A stretch of DNA of 54,176 nucleotides from Stutzerimonas stutzeri (GTDB lineage Bacteria; Pseudomonadota; Gammaproteobacteria; Pseudomonadales; Pseudomonadaceae): contig NZ_JAMOII010000024.1 of assembly GCF_024448985.1 (NCBI RefSeq), positions 1 through 54,176 of the forward strand. The letters run 5' to 3'. Under the pieces are notes generated by a model. It saw only the letters and a list, made by a program, of their open reading frames with translations, was not told the origin of the DNA and searched no databases. A program made the translations under genes and the position numbers. Below, piece after piece: positions 1 through 9,875 of the stretch (position 1 is the first letter of the stretch; the number at the start of each line of letters is the position of its first letter).

Positions 1-90
1 TTCAGCCCACCATCTGCTGGCACCGCTGGTGACGCCTCGCCTGGCCTATGCGGCCGGCGCTGAACTCTGGTGGGCTGAAGCCCACCCTAC
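1..90. repeat. REP-like inverted repeat pair at window start
   Basis: The 12 bases at 1-12 (ttcagcccacca) recur as an exact inverse at 70-81, and a compact palindrome (gtgggct/agcccac) sits at about 72-88. A related palindrome occurs at 12855-12872. This looks like one family of extragenic palindromes. Nothing in 1-207 looks like a convincing gene; the two short open frames there run through the repeat. Confidence 0.6.
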
Positions 91-207
91 AAATTGCGCC
101 GAGCTCTGGCTGGCTGAGTTGGAGCGCCGCCTGGCCCGGCCCTCGACTTGCTGCCTCGATCAGACGCCTTACTAAGCAGGCTCGAAACCGTGCGTGCCAC
201 GACATGA

Positions 208-1554
208 TTAATTGTCGCTGCTACCTGCCGGCAAATAATCGCCACGGCTCAAACCATGGCGCTGCATCTTTTCGTTGAGGGTGCGGCGCGGTAGCTGCAG
301 CAGGGTCATGACTTCGCTGATGTTGCCTTTGCACTGCTGCAGGGCGTTGTGCAGGCATTGCGCCTCGAAGGCTTCCATCTGCTCGGCCAGCGAGGTGCCG
401 GTGCTCGGGCCGCTGGGCGGCGGCGGGGTCAGGCCCAGGGCGTGGCGTTCGGCGGCGTTGATCAGTTCACGGACGTTGCCTGGCCAGTCGTGGCTCAGCA
501 GCTGCGCCAGTTCGGCGGGGCCGACCGGCAGGGGCTTGCGGCCATGGCGCTGGGCGGCCTGGGTGACGAAGTGGTCGAACAGCAGCGGAATGTCTTCACG
601 ACGCTCGCGCAGCGGCGGGATATGCAACTCGGCAACGTTCAGCCGATACAGCAAGTCTTCGCGGAAACGTCCGCCGCGCACTTCTTCCAGCAGGTCCGGC
701 TTGGCCGCGCTGATCACTCGCAGATCGACTTCGATGCTGCGGTTGGAGCCCAGCCGTTCCAGGGTCCTTTCCTGCAGCACGCGCAATAGCTTGACCTGCT
801 GGGCCAGCGGCATGCTTTCGATTTCATCGAGGAACAGGGTGCCGCCGTGGGCATGCTCGATGCGACCGATGCGCTTGCCCTGGGCGCCGGTGAAGGCGCC
901 GCTTTCATGGCCGAACAGCTCGCTCTCGAAGATGCTTTCGGGGATGGCCGCGCAGTTCAGCGCCACGAACGGATGGCGCGCGCGCGGGCTGAAGTCGTGA
1001 AGGCAGCGCGCCACCTGTTCCTTGCCGCTGCCGGTGTCGCCGCGGATCAGCACGTTGACGTCGGTGCCGGCCAGTTCCAGTACCTGGCGGCGCAGGTTAT
1101 CCACGGCGCGGGATACGCCCAGCAGCATCGATTCGATACGGCCCTTACGAGTGAACTGCTCACGCAGCTGGCGGTTTTCGCAGACCAGCCGGCGTTTGTC
1201 CTGGGCGCGGCGCACGCTGTCCAGCAGACGCTCAGGCGTGAAGGGTTTTTCGATGAAATCATAGGCGCCCTGGCGCAGCGCCTGCACCGCCATCGGCACG
1301 TCGCCATGGCCGGTGACCATGATCACCGGCAGCTCCGGGTCCATCGCGACCAGCTTTTCCAGCAGGCCGAGGCCGTCCAGGTCCGGCATGCGCACATCGC
1401 TGATCAGCACGCCGGGAAAATCGCGGTCGAGCAGGCCCAGCGCTTCGCGCGCGCTAGCGCAGGTGCGCACGCTGAAGCCGGACAACTCCAGCCATTGCTG
1501 GACTGCCTGGCGGATCGCCGCTTCGTCGTCGATGAAGATGACCTGACCGCTCAT
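208..1554 (-). CDS. dctD: DctD-like sigma-54-dependent response regulator
   Basis: A 448-residue NtrC-family activator. The receiver domain (about 1-120) has phosphoacceptor Asp53 within ISDVRMPD. The AAA+ domain has a Walker A GDTGSGKE at 172-179, the sigma-54 contact loop GAFTGA at 219-224 and a Walker B LFLDE at about 240-244. A Fis-type helix-turn-helix lies near the C-terminus (about 405-440). It follows the sensor kinase dctB by 26 nt on the same strand, so the two are probably co-transcribed. In this family the pair activates C4-dicarboxylate transport genes from sigma-54 promoters. No dctA or dctPQM lies beside it in the window, so the target is inferred from family resemblance only. 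Confidence 0.9.
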   Translation of the reverse strand: MSGQVIFIDDEAAIRQAVQQWLELSGFSVRTCASAREALGLLDRDFPGVLISDVRMPDLDGLGLLEKLVAMDPELPVIMVTGHGDVPMAVQALRQGAYDFIEKPFTPERLLDSVRRAQDKRRLVCENRQLREQFTRKGRIESMLLGVSRAVDNLRRQVLELAGTDVNVLIRGDTGSGKEQVARCLHDFSPRARHPFVALNCAAIPESIFESELFGHESGAFTGAQGKRIGRIEHAHGGTLFLDEIESMPLAQQVKLLRVLQERTLERLGSNRSIEVDLRVISAAKPDLLEEVRGGRFREDLLYRLNVAELHIPPLRERREDIPLLFDHFVTQAAQRHGRKPLPVGPAELAQLLSHDWPGNVRELINAAERHALGLTPPPPSGPSTGTSLAEQMEAFEAQCLHNALQQCKGNISEVMTLLQLPRRTLNEKMQRHGLSRGDYLPAGSSDN

Positions 1555-1580
1555 GTTTCGCTCCTTTGCCTGGCGCCAGT

Positions 1581-3344
1581 CTACTCGGCGACGTGCTCTT
1601 CGGCTGCCGGCAGCCGAATCTCGAATACCGCCCCTCCGGCGTCATTGCGTACAGTGAGGCTGCCGCCCAGGGCACGCACGATACCGTAGGAAACCGCCAG
1701 TCCCAGCCCAAGCCCTTGGCCGACCGGCTTGGTGGTGAAGAAGGGCTCGAATACCTGATCCAGATGTTTGCTGGCGATGCCGCCACCGCTGTCGGCGACA
1801 CCCAGCCGCCATTCGTTCGCGTCGCGGCGGCAGTCGATGCGCAACTGCCGAGCGGCGCTGCCCTGCATGGCATCCAGCGCATTGTTGAGCAGGTTGATCA
1901 ATACCTGCTCCAGACGGATCGCATCGCCGTTGACCCAAGCATCGGCCGGCACCTGGCGCATCACCTCGACGTCTTCGCCGCGAATGCGCGGGCCGAGCAG
2001 CTGCAGGGCCTGTTCCAGCACCTCGTCCAAACGTACGCGCTGCGGCAGCCCGGCGGGATTCTTGCGGGCGAAGGTCTTCAGGTGGCTGGTCAGCGCTGCC
2101 ATGCGCTCGATTAGCCCTTCGACCTGCCCAAGGCCTTCGCGAACCGCCTCGCTTTTGCCGCTGTCGAGCAGCAGCCGCTGGCTGGCCAGCTGCATGCGCA
2201 GGGCGGTCAAGGGTTGGTTGATTTCATGGGCGAGGGCGGCGGACATCTGTCCCAGGGCGGCCATCCGGGCGGCATGGACGAGGCCGTCCTGTGCGGTCTG
2301 CAGTTCGCGGGTGCGGGCTTCCACCAGCCGTTCCAGCTCGTTGCGGCTGCGCTGTTCGACCCGGCGCGTCTTGCGCCGCTGGGCCAGGTAGAGCAGCAGG
2401 AAGGCCAGCGTCATCCACACGCCCGCGGCGGCCAGGCGATAGCTGCGGACGCTCGCGGCAACCTGTTGCGGCTCGTGTAGCAGGTGCAGCGTCCAGTCTT
2501 CCTCGGGCAGCGGTAGGCGCTGCCAGAAATAGCTGTGGCGACCGTCCGGTCCGTCGACCTGGCGACGTTCGCTATCCTTGTCGATGCGTTGCAGGGGCTT
2601 GCTGTGCAGTGGCCGCAGGTTCTGTTCGGCGTAGCGGCGTGCTGTGACCAGACGGTCGCGTACCTCGTCGCTGAGCGGCTGCAGGTAGCGGAAGCGCCAG
2701 GCCGGACGGTTGCTGAGGATGACAATGTCGAGCGAGTCGGTGATCAAGAGAATGCCAGACTGGCCGACCCATTCGCGCTGCATATCTTCCAGCTCCAGCT
2801 TGACCACCAGCACGCCGAGCACTTCGCCAGAGGCGTTCTTCACCGAGCTGGAAAGGAAATAGCCGGGAATTCCGGTGGTCACGCCCACCGCAAAATAACG
2901 GCCGTTGTCCTGGGTCAGCGCATCGCGAAAGTAGGGGCGAAAGCTGTAGTTGTAGCCGACGAAGCTGCTCCATTCACGCCAATTGCTCGCGGCCAGGGTG
3001 TCGCCGTTACGGTCGATCAGATAGAGCACCGACGAGCCGGCGGCCAGGTTCTGCTGCTCCAGGCGCCGATTGAGGCGGGCGCGCAGTTGCCGGTCATCGG
3101 GATTGGCCAGCAGGCTGCGGATGTCGCTGTCCAGCGCCAGCAGGGCCGGCACCGAGCGGAAGCGCTCGACCTGGGTATGGATCGTCTGGGCATAGAGCTC
3201 CAGCTGCTCGCGGGCTTCCTGACTACGTTCGGCCCAGGCGCGCTGTTCGGCGAGCCGCCCGGCCCAGTACATGCTCAGCAGCAGGCCGGCGAAGATCAGC
3301 AGCACGATCAGGACGACACGGTAGCGGTTGGCGAGGGCGGACAT
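1581..3344 (-). CDS. dctB: DctB-like membrane sensor histidine kinase
   Basis: A 587-residue kinase. One transmembrane helix lies at about 8-28 and a second at about 304-321, flanking a periplasmic PDC/Cache-type sensor domain of roughly 275 residues. A short coiled linker (about 325-355) leads to the H-box LAHEINQP with phosphoacceptor His373. The ATP-binding half shows an N box (INLLNNALDAM), a G1-type ADSGGG motif and a glycine-rich GQGLGLGL lid. This matches DctB in architecture and length. The C4-dicarboxylate ligand is inferred from the family; the partner regulator DctD is the next gene downstream. Confidence 0.9.
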   Translation of the reverse strand: MSALANRYRVVLIVLLIFAGLLLSMYWAGRLAEQRAWAERSQEAREQLELYAQTIHTQVERFRSVPALLALDSDIRSLLANPDDRQLRARLNRRLEQQNLAAGSSVLYLIDRNGDTLAASNWREWSSFVGYNYSFRPYFRDALTQDNGRYFAVGVTTGIPGYFLSSSVKNASGEVLGVLVVKLELEDMQREWVGQSGILLITDSLDIVILSNRPAWRFRYLQPLSDEVRDRLVTARRYAEQNLRPLHSKPLQRIDKDSERRQVDGPDGRHSYFWQRLPLPEEDWTLHLLHEPQQVAASVRSYRLAAAGVWMTLAFLLLYLAQRRKTRRVEQRSRNELERLVEARTRELQTAQDGLVHAARMAALGQMSAALAHEINQPLTALRMQLASQRLLLDSGKSEAVREGLGQVEGLIERMAALTSHLKTFARKNPAGLPQRVRLDEVLEQALQLLGPRIRGEDVEVMRQVPADAWVNGDAIRLEQVLINLLNNALDAMQGSAARQLRIDCRRDANEWRLGVADSGGGIASKHLDQVFEPFFTTKPVGQGLGLGLAVSYGIVRALGGSLTVRNDAGGAVFEIRLPAAEEHVAE

Positions 3345-3493
3345 GAGCGGCTCTTTTTGTAAGAACGGCTATGTTAAGCCAGAGCGGCGCATTGCCAATC
3401 ACTGCCGATGGTCCGTTTTGCCGTTAGCCGCGCATAACCGGGCGGCGTCGATGGTTATGATTGCCACTGCGGTTATCCCTGCAGAGGTATTGA

Positions 3494-4693
3494 GTGCTCA
3501 GGAAAATCTCCACAAACCAGCTCCGGTTCGGCATGTACATTCAGGCCATCGACGGGAGCTGGTTTTCGCATCCGTTCTGGCGAACCCGCTTCGTGCTCAG
3601 CGATCCGGCGGATCTGCAAGCGCTGCGCAGTAGCGGGGTGCCGGCTGTCTGGATCGATACCGAGCAAGGTGTAGATATCGCCGATGCAGCTGCCGCGACA
3701 ACCGAACCCCATCCCGCCGTCGAGGCCCCTATCGAGGAGCTACCCGCGCGGGCCGCAACCTGCAGCGCCCGCGATGAAATGCAGCGCGCCTCTCGCGTGC
3801 TCAACCGCTCGAAGCAAGCGGTGGCTTCGCTGTTCAACGAAGCGCGTCTGGGCAATGCCGTGGACACGCAGGCGTGTCTGCCGGTGGTCGAGGAAATCAG
3901 TGAATCCCTCGCGCGCAATGCCTCTGCGCTGATCGGTCTGGCCAGGCTGAAGGACCGTGACGAATACACCTACATGCACTCGGTCAGCGTCTGCGCTTTG
4001 ATGGTGTCGCTTGCTCGCCAGCTTGGACTGAATGAAAGCCTCACTCGCGAAGCTGGCCTGGCTGGGCTGCTGCACGACGTCGGCAAGATGGCGATGCCAG
4101 CGCAGGTGCTCAATAAACCCGGCAAGCTGACCGATGCCGAGTTCGACATCATGCGCGCTCATCCCGAGCGTGGCCACGCGATGCTCGTGCACAGCGGCAC
4201 GATGCCCGAGGCGGTGCTGGACGTGTGCCTGCACCATCATGAAAAGGTCGATGGCAGTGGTTACCCGCACGGGCTGAAGGGTGAACAGATCAGCCTGTTC
4301 GCGCGCATGGGCGCGGTGTGCGATGTATACGATGCGATCACCTCCAGGCGCCCCTACAAGGAGGCCTGGGATGCCGCCAGTTCGCTCTCGCGAATGGCGC
4401 AGTGGAAGGGGCATTTCGATACCGGCGTGTTTCACGCGTTCGTCAAATCGGTGGGCATCTACCCGCTCGGTACGCTGGTCCGGCTGGAATCCGGTCGGCT
4501 GGGCGTGGTCGTCGACCAGAACCCCGGCAAGCTGACGGAGCCGGTGCTGCGCCTGTTCTATTCGACCAGAACGAAGATGCCCATCGCCCCGGAGGAACTA
4601 GACCTGTCGCGCCGCCACGGTGAAGACCGCATCGTCAGCCGTGAAGACCCGGTTACCTGGGGCTTCGCCAATCTGGATGATTTCTGGCGCTAG
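3494..4693 (+). CDS. HD-GYP domain protein (DUF3391 + HD-GYP), probable c-di-GMP phosphodiesterase
   Basis: A 399-residue soluble protein. The N-terminal 60-70 residues (beginning LRKISTNQLRFGMYI) fit the DUF3391 domain often found before HD-GYP. The catalytic domain has the HD pair at 194-195 (LLHDVGK), HHHE at 247-250 and the GYP motif at 256-258 (DGSGYP). All hallmark metal-binding residues I can recognise are present, so activity on cyclic di-GMP is likely. The GTG start at 3494 is preceded by GAGG at a good distance. It stands alone, divergent from dctBD and with no evident operon partner. Its signal and output are unknown. Confidence 0.88.
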   Translation: MLRKISTNQLRFGMYIQAIDGSWFSHPFWRTRFVLSDPADLQALRSSGVPAVWIDTEQGVDIADAAAATTEPHPAVEAPIEELPARAATCSARDEMQRASRVLNRSKQAVASLFNEARLGNAVDTQACLPVVEEISESLARNASALIGLARLKDRDEYTYMHSVSVCALMVSLARQLGLNESLTREAGLAGLLHDVGKMAMPAQVLNKPGKLTDAEFDIMRAHPERGHAMLVHSGTMPEAVLDVCLHHHEKVDGSGYPHGLKGEQISLFARMGAVCDVYDAITSRRPYKEAWDAASSLSRMAQWKGHFDTGVFHAFVKSVGIYPLGTLVRLESGRLGVVVDQNPGKLTEPVLRLFYSTRTKMPIAPEELDLSRRHGEDRIVSREDPVTWGFANLDDFWR

Positions 4694-4913
4694 CGATGCA
4701 GGCCATCAGGCGGCCATCGCCGGTTGCGGCGTGATCCGCTATCCTTCGCCGCCCTTGCAGCGACCCTCCGCCTGAGCAGCAGCTCGGCGCGATAAATCTG
4801 CATTCCCCGCGCTTCGATTAGCGCGGTTCGCCCTACATTCGAAACTGGAACGGCTCTGTCAGCCGGCGCATCGCGTCGGGTCTGCAGCTGCCGCTTTTTC
4901 CCCTGGATAGCCA

Positions 4914-6401
4914 ATGCTCCACTCGATCAAGCAAAACTGGTTCAGCAACATTCGTGGCGACGCGCTTTCGGGCCTCGTGGTGGCCTTGGCGCTGATTCCC
5001 GAGGCCATCGCCTTTTCCATCATCGCCGGGGTCGACCCACGGGTCGGCCTCTACGCGTCCTTCTGCATCGCCGTGGTGATCGCCTTCGTCGGCGGCCGGC
5101 CGGCGATGATATCCGCCGCCACCGGTGCCATGGCGCTGCTGATGGTGACCCTGGTGCGCGAGCACGGTCTGCAGTATCTGCTGGCGGCGACGCTGCTCTG
5201 CGGCGTGCTACAGATCGTCGCCGGCTACCTGCGCCTGGGCTCGCTGATGCGCTTCGTTTCACGCTCGGTGGTGACCGGCTTCGTCAATGCGCTGGCGATC
5301 CTGATCTTCATGGCGCAGCTGCCGGAACTGACCAATGTCACCTGGCACGTCTATGCCATGACGGCGGCGGGGCTGGGCATCATCTACCTGTTTCCGTACG
5401 TGCCGAAGATCGGCCGGGTGATCCCCTCGCCGCTGGTGTGCATCCTCTCGATGACTGCGGTGGCCATCTATTTCGGCCTGGACATCCGTACCGTCGGCGA
5501 CATGGGCGAGCTGCCCGATACGCTGCCGATCTTCCTCTGGCCGGAGGTGCCGCTGACCTTCGAAACCTTGCAGATCATCTTCCCGTACTCCGCCGCTCTG
5601 GCGGTGGTCGGCCTGCTGGAATCGCTGATGACCGCGACCATCGTCGATGAAATGACCGACACCGGCAGCGACAAGAACCGTGAATGCAAAGGCCAGGGCG
5701 TGGCCAATATCTTCTCCGGCCTGTTTGGCGGGATGGCCGGTTGCGCGATGATCGGCCAGTCAGTGATCAACGTGAAATCCGGCGGCCGCACGCGCCTGTC
5801 GACGCTGATCGCCGGTGGGGTGCTGCTACTGCTGGTGGTGTTCCTCAGCGACTGGGTACGGCAGATTCCGATGGCGGCGCTGGTAGCGGTGATGATCATG
5901 GTCTCCATCGGCACCTTCCGCTGGGATTCCGTCCGCAACCTCAGGCGCTATCCGCTTTCCACCAACATCGTCATGGTGGTGACCGTGGCAGTGGTGGTCT
6001 TCACACACAACCTGGCCTATGGCGTGCTGGCCGGCGTGCTGCTGGCGGCGATGTTCTTCGCCAACAAGGTCGGCCACTACTTGCATATCGACTCGGAACT
6101 GGATGCCGAAGGCGGGCAGCGGACCTACCGTGTGGTCGGACAGGTGTTCTTCAGTTCCTCTGAGAAATTCACCACGGCCTTCGACTGCAAGGAGGCCCTC
6201 GCCAGGGTCATCATCGACCTCAGCCACGCGCATTTCTGGGATATCACCGCCGTCTCGGCGCTGGACAAAGTGGTGCTCAAGTTCCGCCGCGAGGGCGCTA
6301 CGGTCGAGGTGCTGGGCCTGAACGAAGCCAGCGCGACCATCGTCGATCGCTTCGGCACCCACGATAAGCCTGAAACCACCGATACGCTGATGAGCCATTG
6401 A
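4914..6401 (+). CDS. SulP family anion transporter with C-terminal STAS domain
   Basis: A 495-residue inner-membrane protein, at the short end for SulP carriers. About ten to eleven hydrophobic segments span residues 20-390. The SulP-type stretch [20 protein letters not shown] lies near residue 280. A soluble STAS domain occupies roughly the last 95 residues ([20 protein letters not shown]). Family members carry sulfate, bicarbonate or dicarboxylates in exchange or symport with ions. The substrate cannot be read from the sequence. It is a single gene, convergent with cfa downstream with only 29 nt between the stop codons. Confidence 0.88.
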   Translation: MLHSIKQNWFSNIRGDALSGLVVALALIPEAIAFSIIAGVDPRVGLYASFCIAVVIAFVGGRPAMISAATGAMALLMVTLVREHGLQYLLAATLLCGVLQIVAGYLRLGSLMRFVSRSVVTGFVNALAILIFMAQLPELTNVTWHVYAMTAAGLGIIYLFPYVPKIGRVIPSPLVCILSMTAVAIYFGLDIRTVGDMGELPDTLPIFLWPEVPLTFETLQIIFPYSAALAVVGLLESLMTATIVDEMTDTGSDKNRECKGQGVANIFSGLFGGMAGCAMIGQSVINVKSGGRTRLSTLIAGGVLLLLVVFLSDWVRQIPMAALVAVMIMVSIGTFRWDSVRNLRRYPLSTNIVMVVTVAVVVFTHNLAYGVLAGVLLAAMFFANKVGHYLHIDSELDAEGGQRTYRVVGQVFFSSSEKFTTAFDCKEALARVIIDLSHAHFWDITAVSALDKVVLKFRREGATVEVLGLNEASATIVDRFGTHDKPETTDTLMSH

Positions 6402-6430
6402 TCGCGTACGCGCCAGGCAAGTGTCTGGCG

Positions 6431-7612
6431 CTATCGGTACAGATCGGCCCGCGACCAGGGCACCTCATGGGAGCCATCCGGCAGCGGCTTGCTCGCCAGA
6501 ATCTGGTGCAGATTGATCCAGTTGCGACGGAAACCATAGGCGCAGCCGGCGAGATAGACACGCCAGATGCGCAACGCACGCTCGGGAATCATCTGCCGGG
6601 CCTCGGCCAGATTCGCTTCCAGGCGCTGGCTCCAGAAATCCAGCGTGCGCGCGTAATGCAGGCGCAGGCTCTCCACGTCAACGATTTCCAGCCCTGATTC
6701 GCTGATGCAGGCGCCGATCTTCACCAGATGCGGCAGCTCGCCGTGGGGGAACACGTAACGGTCGATGAACTCGCCGGCGCCATGCCCCACCGGTCGCCCA
6801 TCGATGTGCCGCGAAGTGATGCCATGGTTCATCACCAGGCCACCGGGGCGCACCACTTCCGACAGCTGCTGGCAGTACAGCGGTAGGTTGGCGTGGCCGA
6901 CATGCTCGAACATGCCGACACTGACCACCTTGTCGAACTGGCCGTTCTTGGGCAGATCGCGGTAGTCCATTAGCTCCAGCTGCACTTGGCCCTCCAGTCC
7001 TTCCGCGGCGACACTCTCGCGCCCGAGCTTGAGCTGCTCGCGGCTGAGGGTGATACCGAGCACTTCTGCGCCAAACTCCCGCGCCGCAAAGCGCGCCAGC
7101 CCGCCCCAGCCACAGCCGACGTCCAGCAGGCGGTCACCGGGCTTCAGCCGCAGCTTGCGGCACAGATGGCGCAGCTTGGCCTGCTGGGCCTGGTCGAGGT
7201 CTTCCGTTCCGGTCTCGAAATAGGCGCATGAATAGACCATCTCCTGATCCAGCCAGAGCTGATAGAAGTCGTTGGACAGGTCGTAGTGATAGGCAATGGC
7301 CTCGGCATCGGTGGTCTTGTCATGCGATTCGCGGGTCGGCAGGACGGTGGCATCGCCACCCAGAGCGCGGGTGATTTCATCGCCGATGCGGATTACCTCT
7401 TCAAGCGGGCCGTGCAGATCGATCTTGCCCTCGACGTAAGCACCGCCCAGCAGGGCGAGGCTGGGATGAGCCAGCTGCGCGATTAGATTGGGATCCTTGA
7501 TCTCCAGCGTCACGCTCGGTGCGGGACCGATGTCGATTTCGTTGCCGTCCCATAGCCGCAGGCGCAACGGTAGATCCAGGTCTCGTAATGCTGGAAGCAA
7601 TGTTGCCAACAT
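6431..7612 (-). CDS. cfa: cyclopropane-fatty-acyl-phospholipid synthase
   Basis: It transfers a methylene group from S-adenosylmethionine to double bonds of unsaturated acyl chains in membrane phospholipids. The 393-residue protein has the SAM-binding motif LLDVGCGWGGLA near the middle and the family stretch GMFEHVGHANLP. It ends with a helical region typical of Cfa. The frame could start at a GTG seven codons upstream. I chose the ATG at 7612 because AAGGAG lies 7 nt before it, while no site fits the GTG. The upstream gap (7613-7817) holds only a short GATAG/CTATC hairpin near 7680. Cfa genes are often induced in stationary phase, but no promoter was firmly identified. Confidence 0.92.
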   Translation of the reverse strand: MLATLLPALRDLDLPLRLRLWDGNEIDIGPAPSVTLEIKDPNLIAQLAHPSLALLGGAYVEGKIDLHGPLEEVIRIGDEITRALGGDATVLPTRESHDKTTDAEAIAYHYDLSNDFYQLWLDQEMVYSCAYFETGTEDLDQAQQAKLRHLCRKLRLKPGDRLLDVGCGWGGLARFAAREFGAEVLGITLSREQLKLGRESVAAEGLEGQVQLELMDYRDLPKNGQFDKVVSVGMFEHVGHANLPLYCQQLSEVVRPGGLVMNHGITSRHIDGRPVGHGAGEFIDRYVFPHGELPHLVKIGACISESGLEIVDVESLRLHYARTLDFWSQRLEANLAEARQMIPERALRIWRVYLAGCAYGFRRNWINLHQILASKPLPDGSHEVPWSRADLYR

Positions 7613-7817
7613 GCTCGTTCTCCTTTTCCACACGTGCTGAAAAGGCTAGACCAACAATTCGAGTTTGCAGTGGGCTATGGATAGTTTTTAGCTATCGGTC
7701 AGATAGGCAAGTGGCTCAGGGCGAACCGTCGACCAGCCAAGCTCGACGATAGGTGCCTCTGCAGGCCTGCTCGCATAAAGCCGCCCGTGAATAGGGCGAA
7801 TTGAGCGAAGCGGATAA

Positions 7818-7913
7818 TGGCGGAAGGCAGTGGGAGTCGAACCCACCCGGGAACGGCTGCCGCCCCCAACCGGGTTTGAAGCCCGGCCGCACCACCGGGT
7901 GCGATTGCCTTCC
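7818..7913 (-). tRNA. selC: tRNA-Sec (selenocysteine), anticodon TCA
   Basis: Read on the minus strand this is a 96-nt tRNA with an 8-bp acceptor stem (GGAAGGCA paired with TGCCTTCC), encoded GCCA at the 3' end, and an anticodon loop containing CTTCAAA (anticodon TCA, reading UGA). It has a long variable arm and a T arm with GGTTCGACTCC. The extended acceptor stem, long extra arm and UCA anticodon are the hallmarks of bacterial tRNA-Sec. It lies 42 nt downstream of selB in the same direction, so selA, selB and selC may form one transcription unit. Confidence 0.96.
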
Positions 7914-7955
7914 AGAGACGTGCCCGAACGGGACTGAATCTGGACGTGCTGCAGC

Positions 7956-9875
7956 CTACCCGACCTCAGCCTCCGAGGCCAAGGCGCTGTCGGGTCGCAC
8001 CTTGCGTTCGTTGCCGAAGCGCCGGGTGAGGCCGATACGGTCGAAATGCTCGAGCAGCTGGATGCTGCGCTTGCGGCCGAGCTGAATCTGGTCGCGGAAC
8101 GCGGCGGCGCGGATCACGCCGTGTTGCCGTTCCATATCCACCACCCGATTGGCCAGCTGGCGGATGGTGGAGTCGGTGTAGAACAGGTCTTTGACGACCT
8201 GTTGCAGCATTCCTATGCGGGACAGCTTGCGCAACAGATGACGAACCTTGTCCTCCTCGATGCCCAGTTCGCCGGCCAGATCGCGGACCCAGGGTGGATC
8301 GAAACGGGCGGATTCCAGCAGCGGCCATAGCCGGACTTTCAGCGCTTCTTCCTCGTCGCTCAGTCGGACGCGGTGTCCAGGCAGGTGCAGCCAAGGACCG
8401 CTGGCTTCGATCTGTCCGGCTGCCAGCGTTTGTTCCAACAGCGCAAGATAAATCGGTCGCTCCAGCTGAGGCAGCGCGTAGCGGCGCAGGCGGTCGCGAT
8501 CCGGGCCCAGCTCGTCCGGTTGGGCTTCATGGAAGCGCTGCAATGCCGCCACAAGGCTCTGGCCGAGGTAATCCCAGGTGTCGCGGTCGAACAGGCGCGG
8601 GCCAAGCCGTGTGGTGATTTCCAGGGCTTCGTCCGGCAGCTTCCAGGTGTGTCGCGGACGGTTGAACTGCCGTTCCAGCAACGCCGGCTCCAGGCCGTTG
8701 ATCGCGCTAGGCAGCAGCCCTGGCAGGATGTGTTCCAGTGTTTCGCCGTCCAGCGCGCGCAACACCGCCAGGCGCGCCTGGCGGTGCCGGTTGCGCGGCG
8801 GAGCGAAGGGGTCGAGTACTCGCCCGCCACCCAGAGTCCGCTGTGCGGACTGGTCGCGCAGTATCACTCGATCGCCGTGCACCGCATGAGTCGGCGCATT
8901 TAGCAACAGCTGCGCATGCACGCGGCCTCCGGGCGCCAGGTATTCGCCTTCCAACAGGGCGATCCGGCCGGTGACGTCCTGCGCACCAAGGTGAATGTGT
9001 ACCGGCGTCCAGTGGCGCAGTTCGCGAACTTCGCTGGGCAACAAGGTGAATTCGATATCGATGCGCTGGGTTGCGGCCTGTAGCTCGGGTTTCAGCAGCC
9101 AGTCGCCCCGGCTGATTTGCTCTGTCGCGAGGCGTTCGCCGGCAAGGTTCAAGGCGACCCGCTGACCCGCATGGGCCTCGTCGGACGCCTGGTTCTGCGC
9201 GTGCAGTCCGCGTACCCGAACGGTTCGTCCGGCTGGGCTCAGGGTCAGTTCGTCCCCCACGCGCACCCGGCCCGCGAATGCCGTGCCGGTCACGACGACG
9301 CCGGCACCGACGACACTAAAGGCTCTGTCGATGGCCAGGCGGAAATAGCCGTTGCCGCAACCCGAGCGTACATCTGCGGCCTGCTCGATCAGCGCCGAAC
9401 GGAGCGCATCGATCCCTTCGCCGCTGATACTGGACACCGCGAAGATCGGCGCGCCGGCCAGCGGACCGGCCTGTAGCAGCGCTTCGACTTCCTGGCGCGC
9501 TTGGTCAATGCGTCCCGGGTCGACCCGGTCGATCTTGGTCAGCGCCACCAGCGCCCGACGAATGCCCAGCAACTCGATGATGGCCAGATGCTCGCGTGTC
9601 TGCGGCATCACGCCGTCATCGGCAGCGACCACCAGCAGCACGCAGTCGATGCCGCAAGCACCAGCCAGCATGTTGTGCACGAAGCGTTCATGACCGGGTA
9701 CGTCGATGAAACCGGTGAGGTTTTCTGAATCGCCAAGCGAGGCGTACAGGTAGCCGAGGTCGATGGTGATGCCGCGCAGGCGCTCCTCGCGACGACGATC
9801 GCCCTCTTGCCCGGTCAGAGCCTTGAGTAAAGCCGTCTTGCCATGGTCGATGTGGCCGGCGGTGCCGATGATCAT
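7956..9875 (-). CDS. selB: selenocysteine-specific elongation factor SelB
   Basis: SelB is the dedicated EF-Tu-like GTPase that brings Sec-tRNA to UGA codons marked by a SECIS hairpin. The 639-residue protein starts [14 protein letters not shown], with the G1 loop at 7-14, DVPGHE (G3) at 58-63 and TKID (G4) near 115. Two beta-barrel domains follow. The C-terminal third is a set of winged-helix domains expected to bind the SECIS RNA. A longer frame is open to 10067, but the GTPase fold begins at the ATG at 9875, whose ATGA overlaps the selA stop. That points to translational coupling. Confidence 0.95.
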   Translation of the reverse strand: MIIGTAGHIDHGKTALLKALTGQEGDRRREERLRGITIDLGYLYASLGDSENLTGFIDVPGHERFVHNMLAGACGIDCVLLVVAADDGVMPQTREHLAIIELLGIRRALVALTKIDRVDPGRIDQARQEVEALLQAGPLAGAPIFAVSSISGEGIDALRSALIEQAADVRSGCGNGYFRLAIDRAFSVVGAGVVVTGTAFAGRVRVGDELTLSPAGRTVRVRGLHAQNQASDEAHAGQRVALNLAGERLATEQISRGDWLLKPELQAATQRIDIEFTLLPSEVRELRHWTPVHIHLGAQDVTGRIALLEGEYLAPGGRVHAQLLLNAPTHAVHGDRVILRDQSAQRTLGGGRVLDPFAPPRNRHRQARLAVLRALDGETLEHILPGLLPSAINGLEPALLERQFNRPRHTWKLPDEALEITTRLGPRLFDRDTWDYLGQSLVAALQRFHEAQPDELGPDRDRLRRYALPQLERPIYLALLEQTLAAGQIEASGPWLHLPGHRVRLSDEEEALKVRLWPLLESARFDPPWVRDLAGELGIEEDKVRHLLRKLSRIGMLQQVVKDLFYTDSTIRQLANRVVDMERQHGVIRAAAFRDQIQLGRKRSIQLLEHFDRIGLTRRFGNERKVRPDSALASEAEVG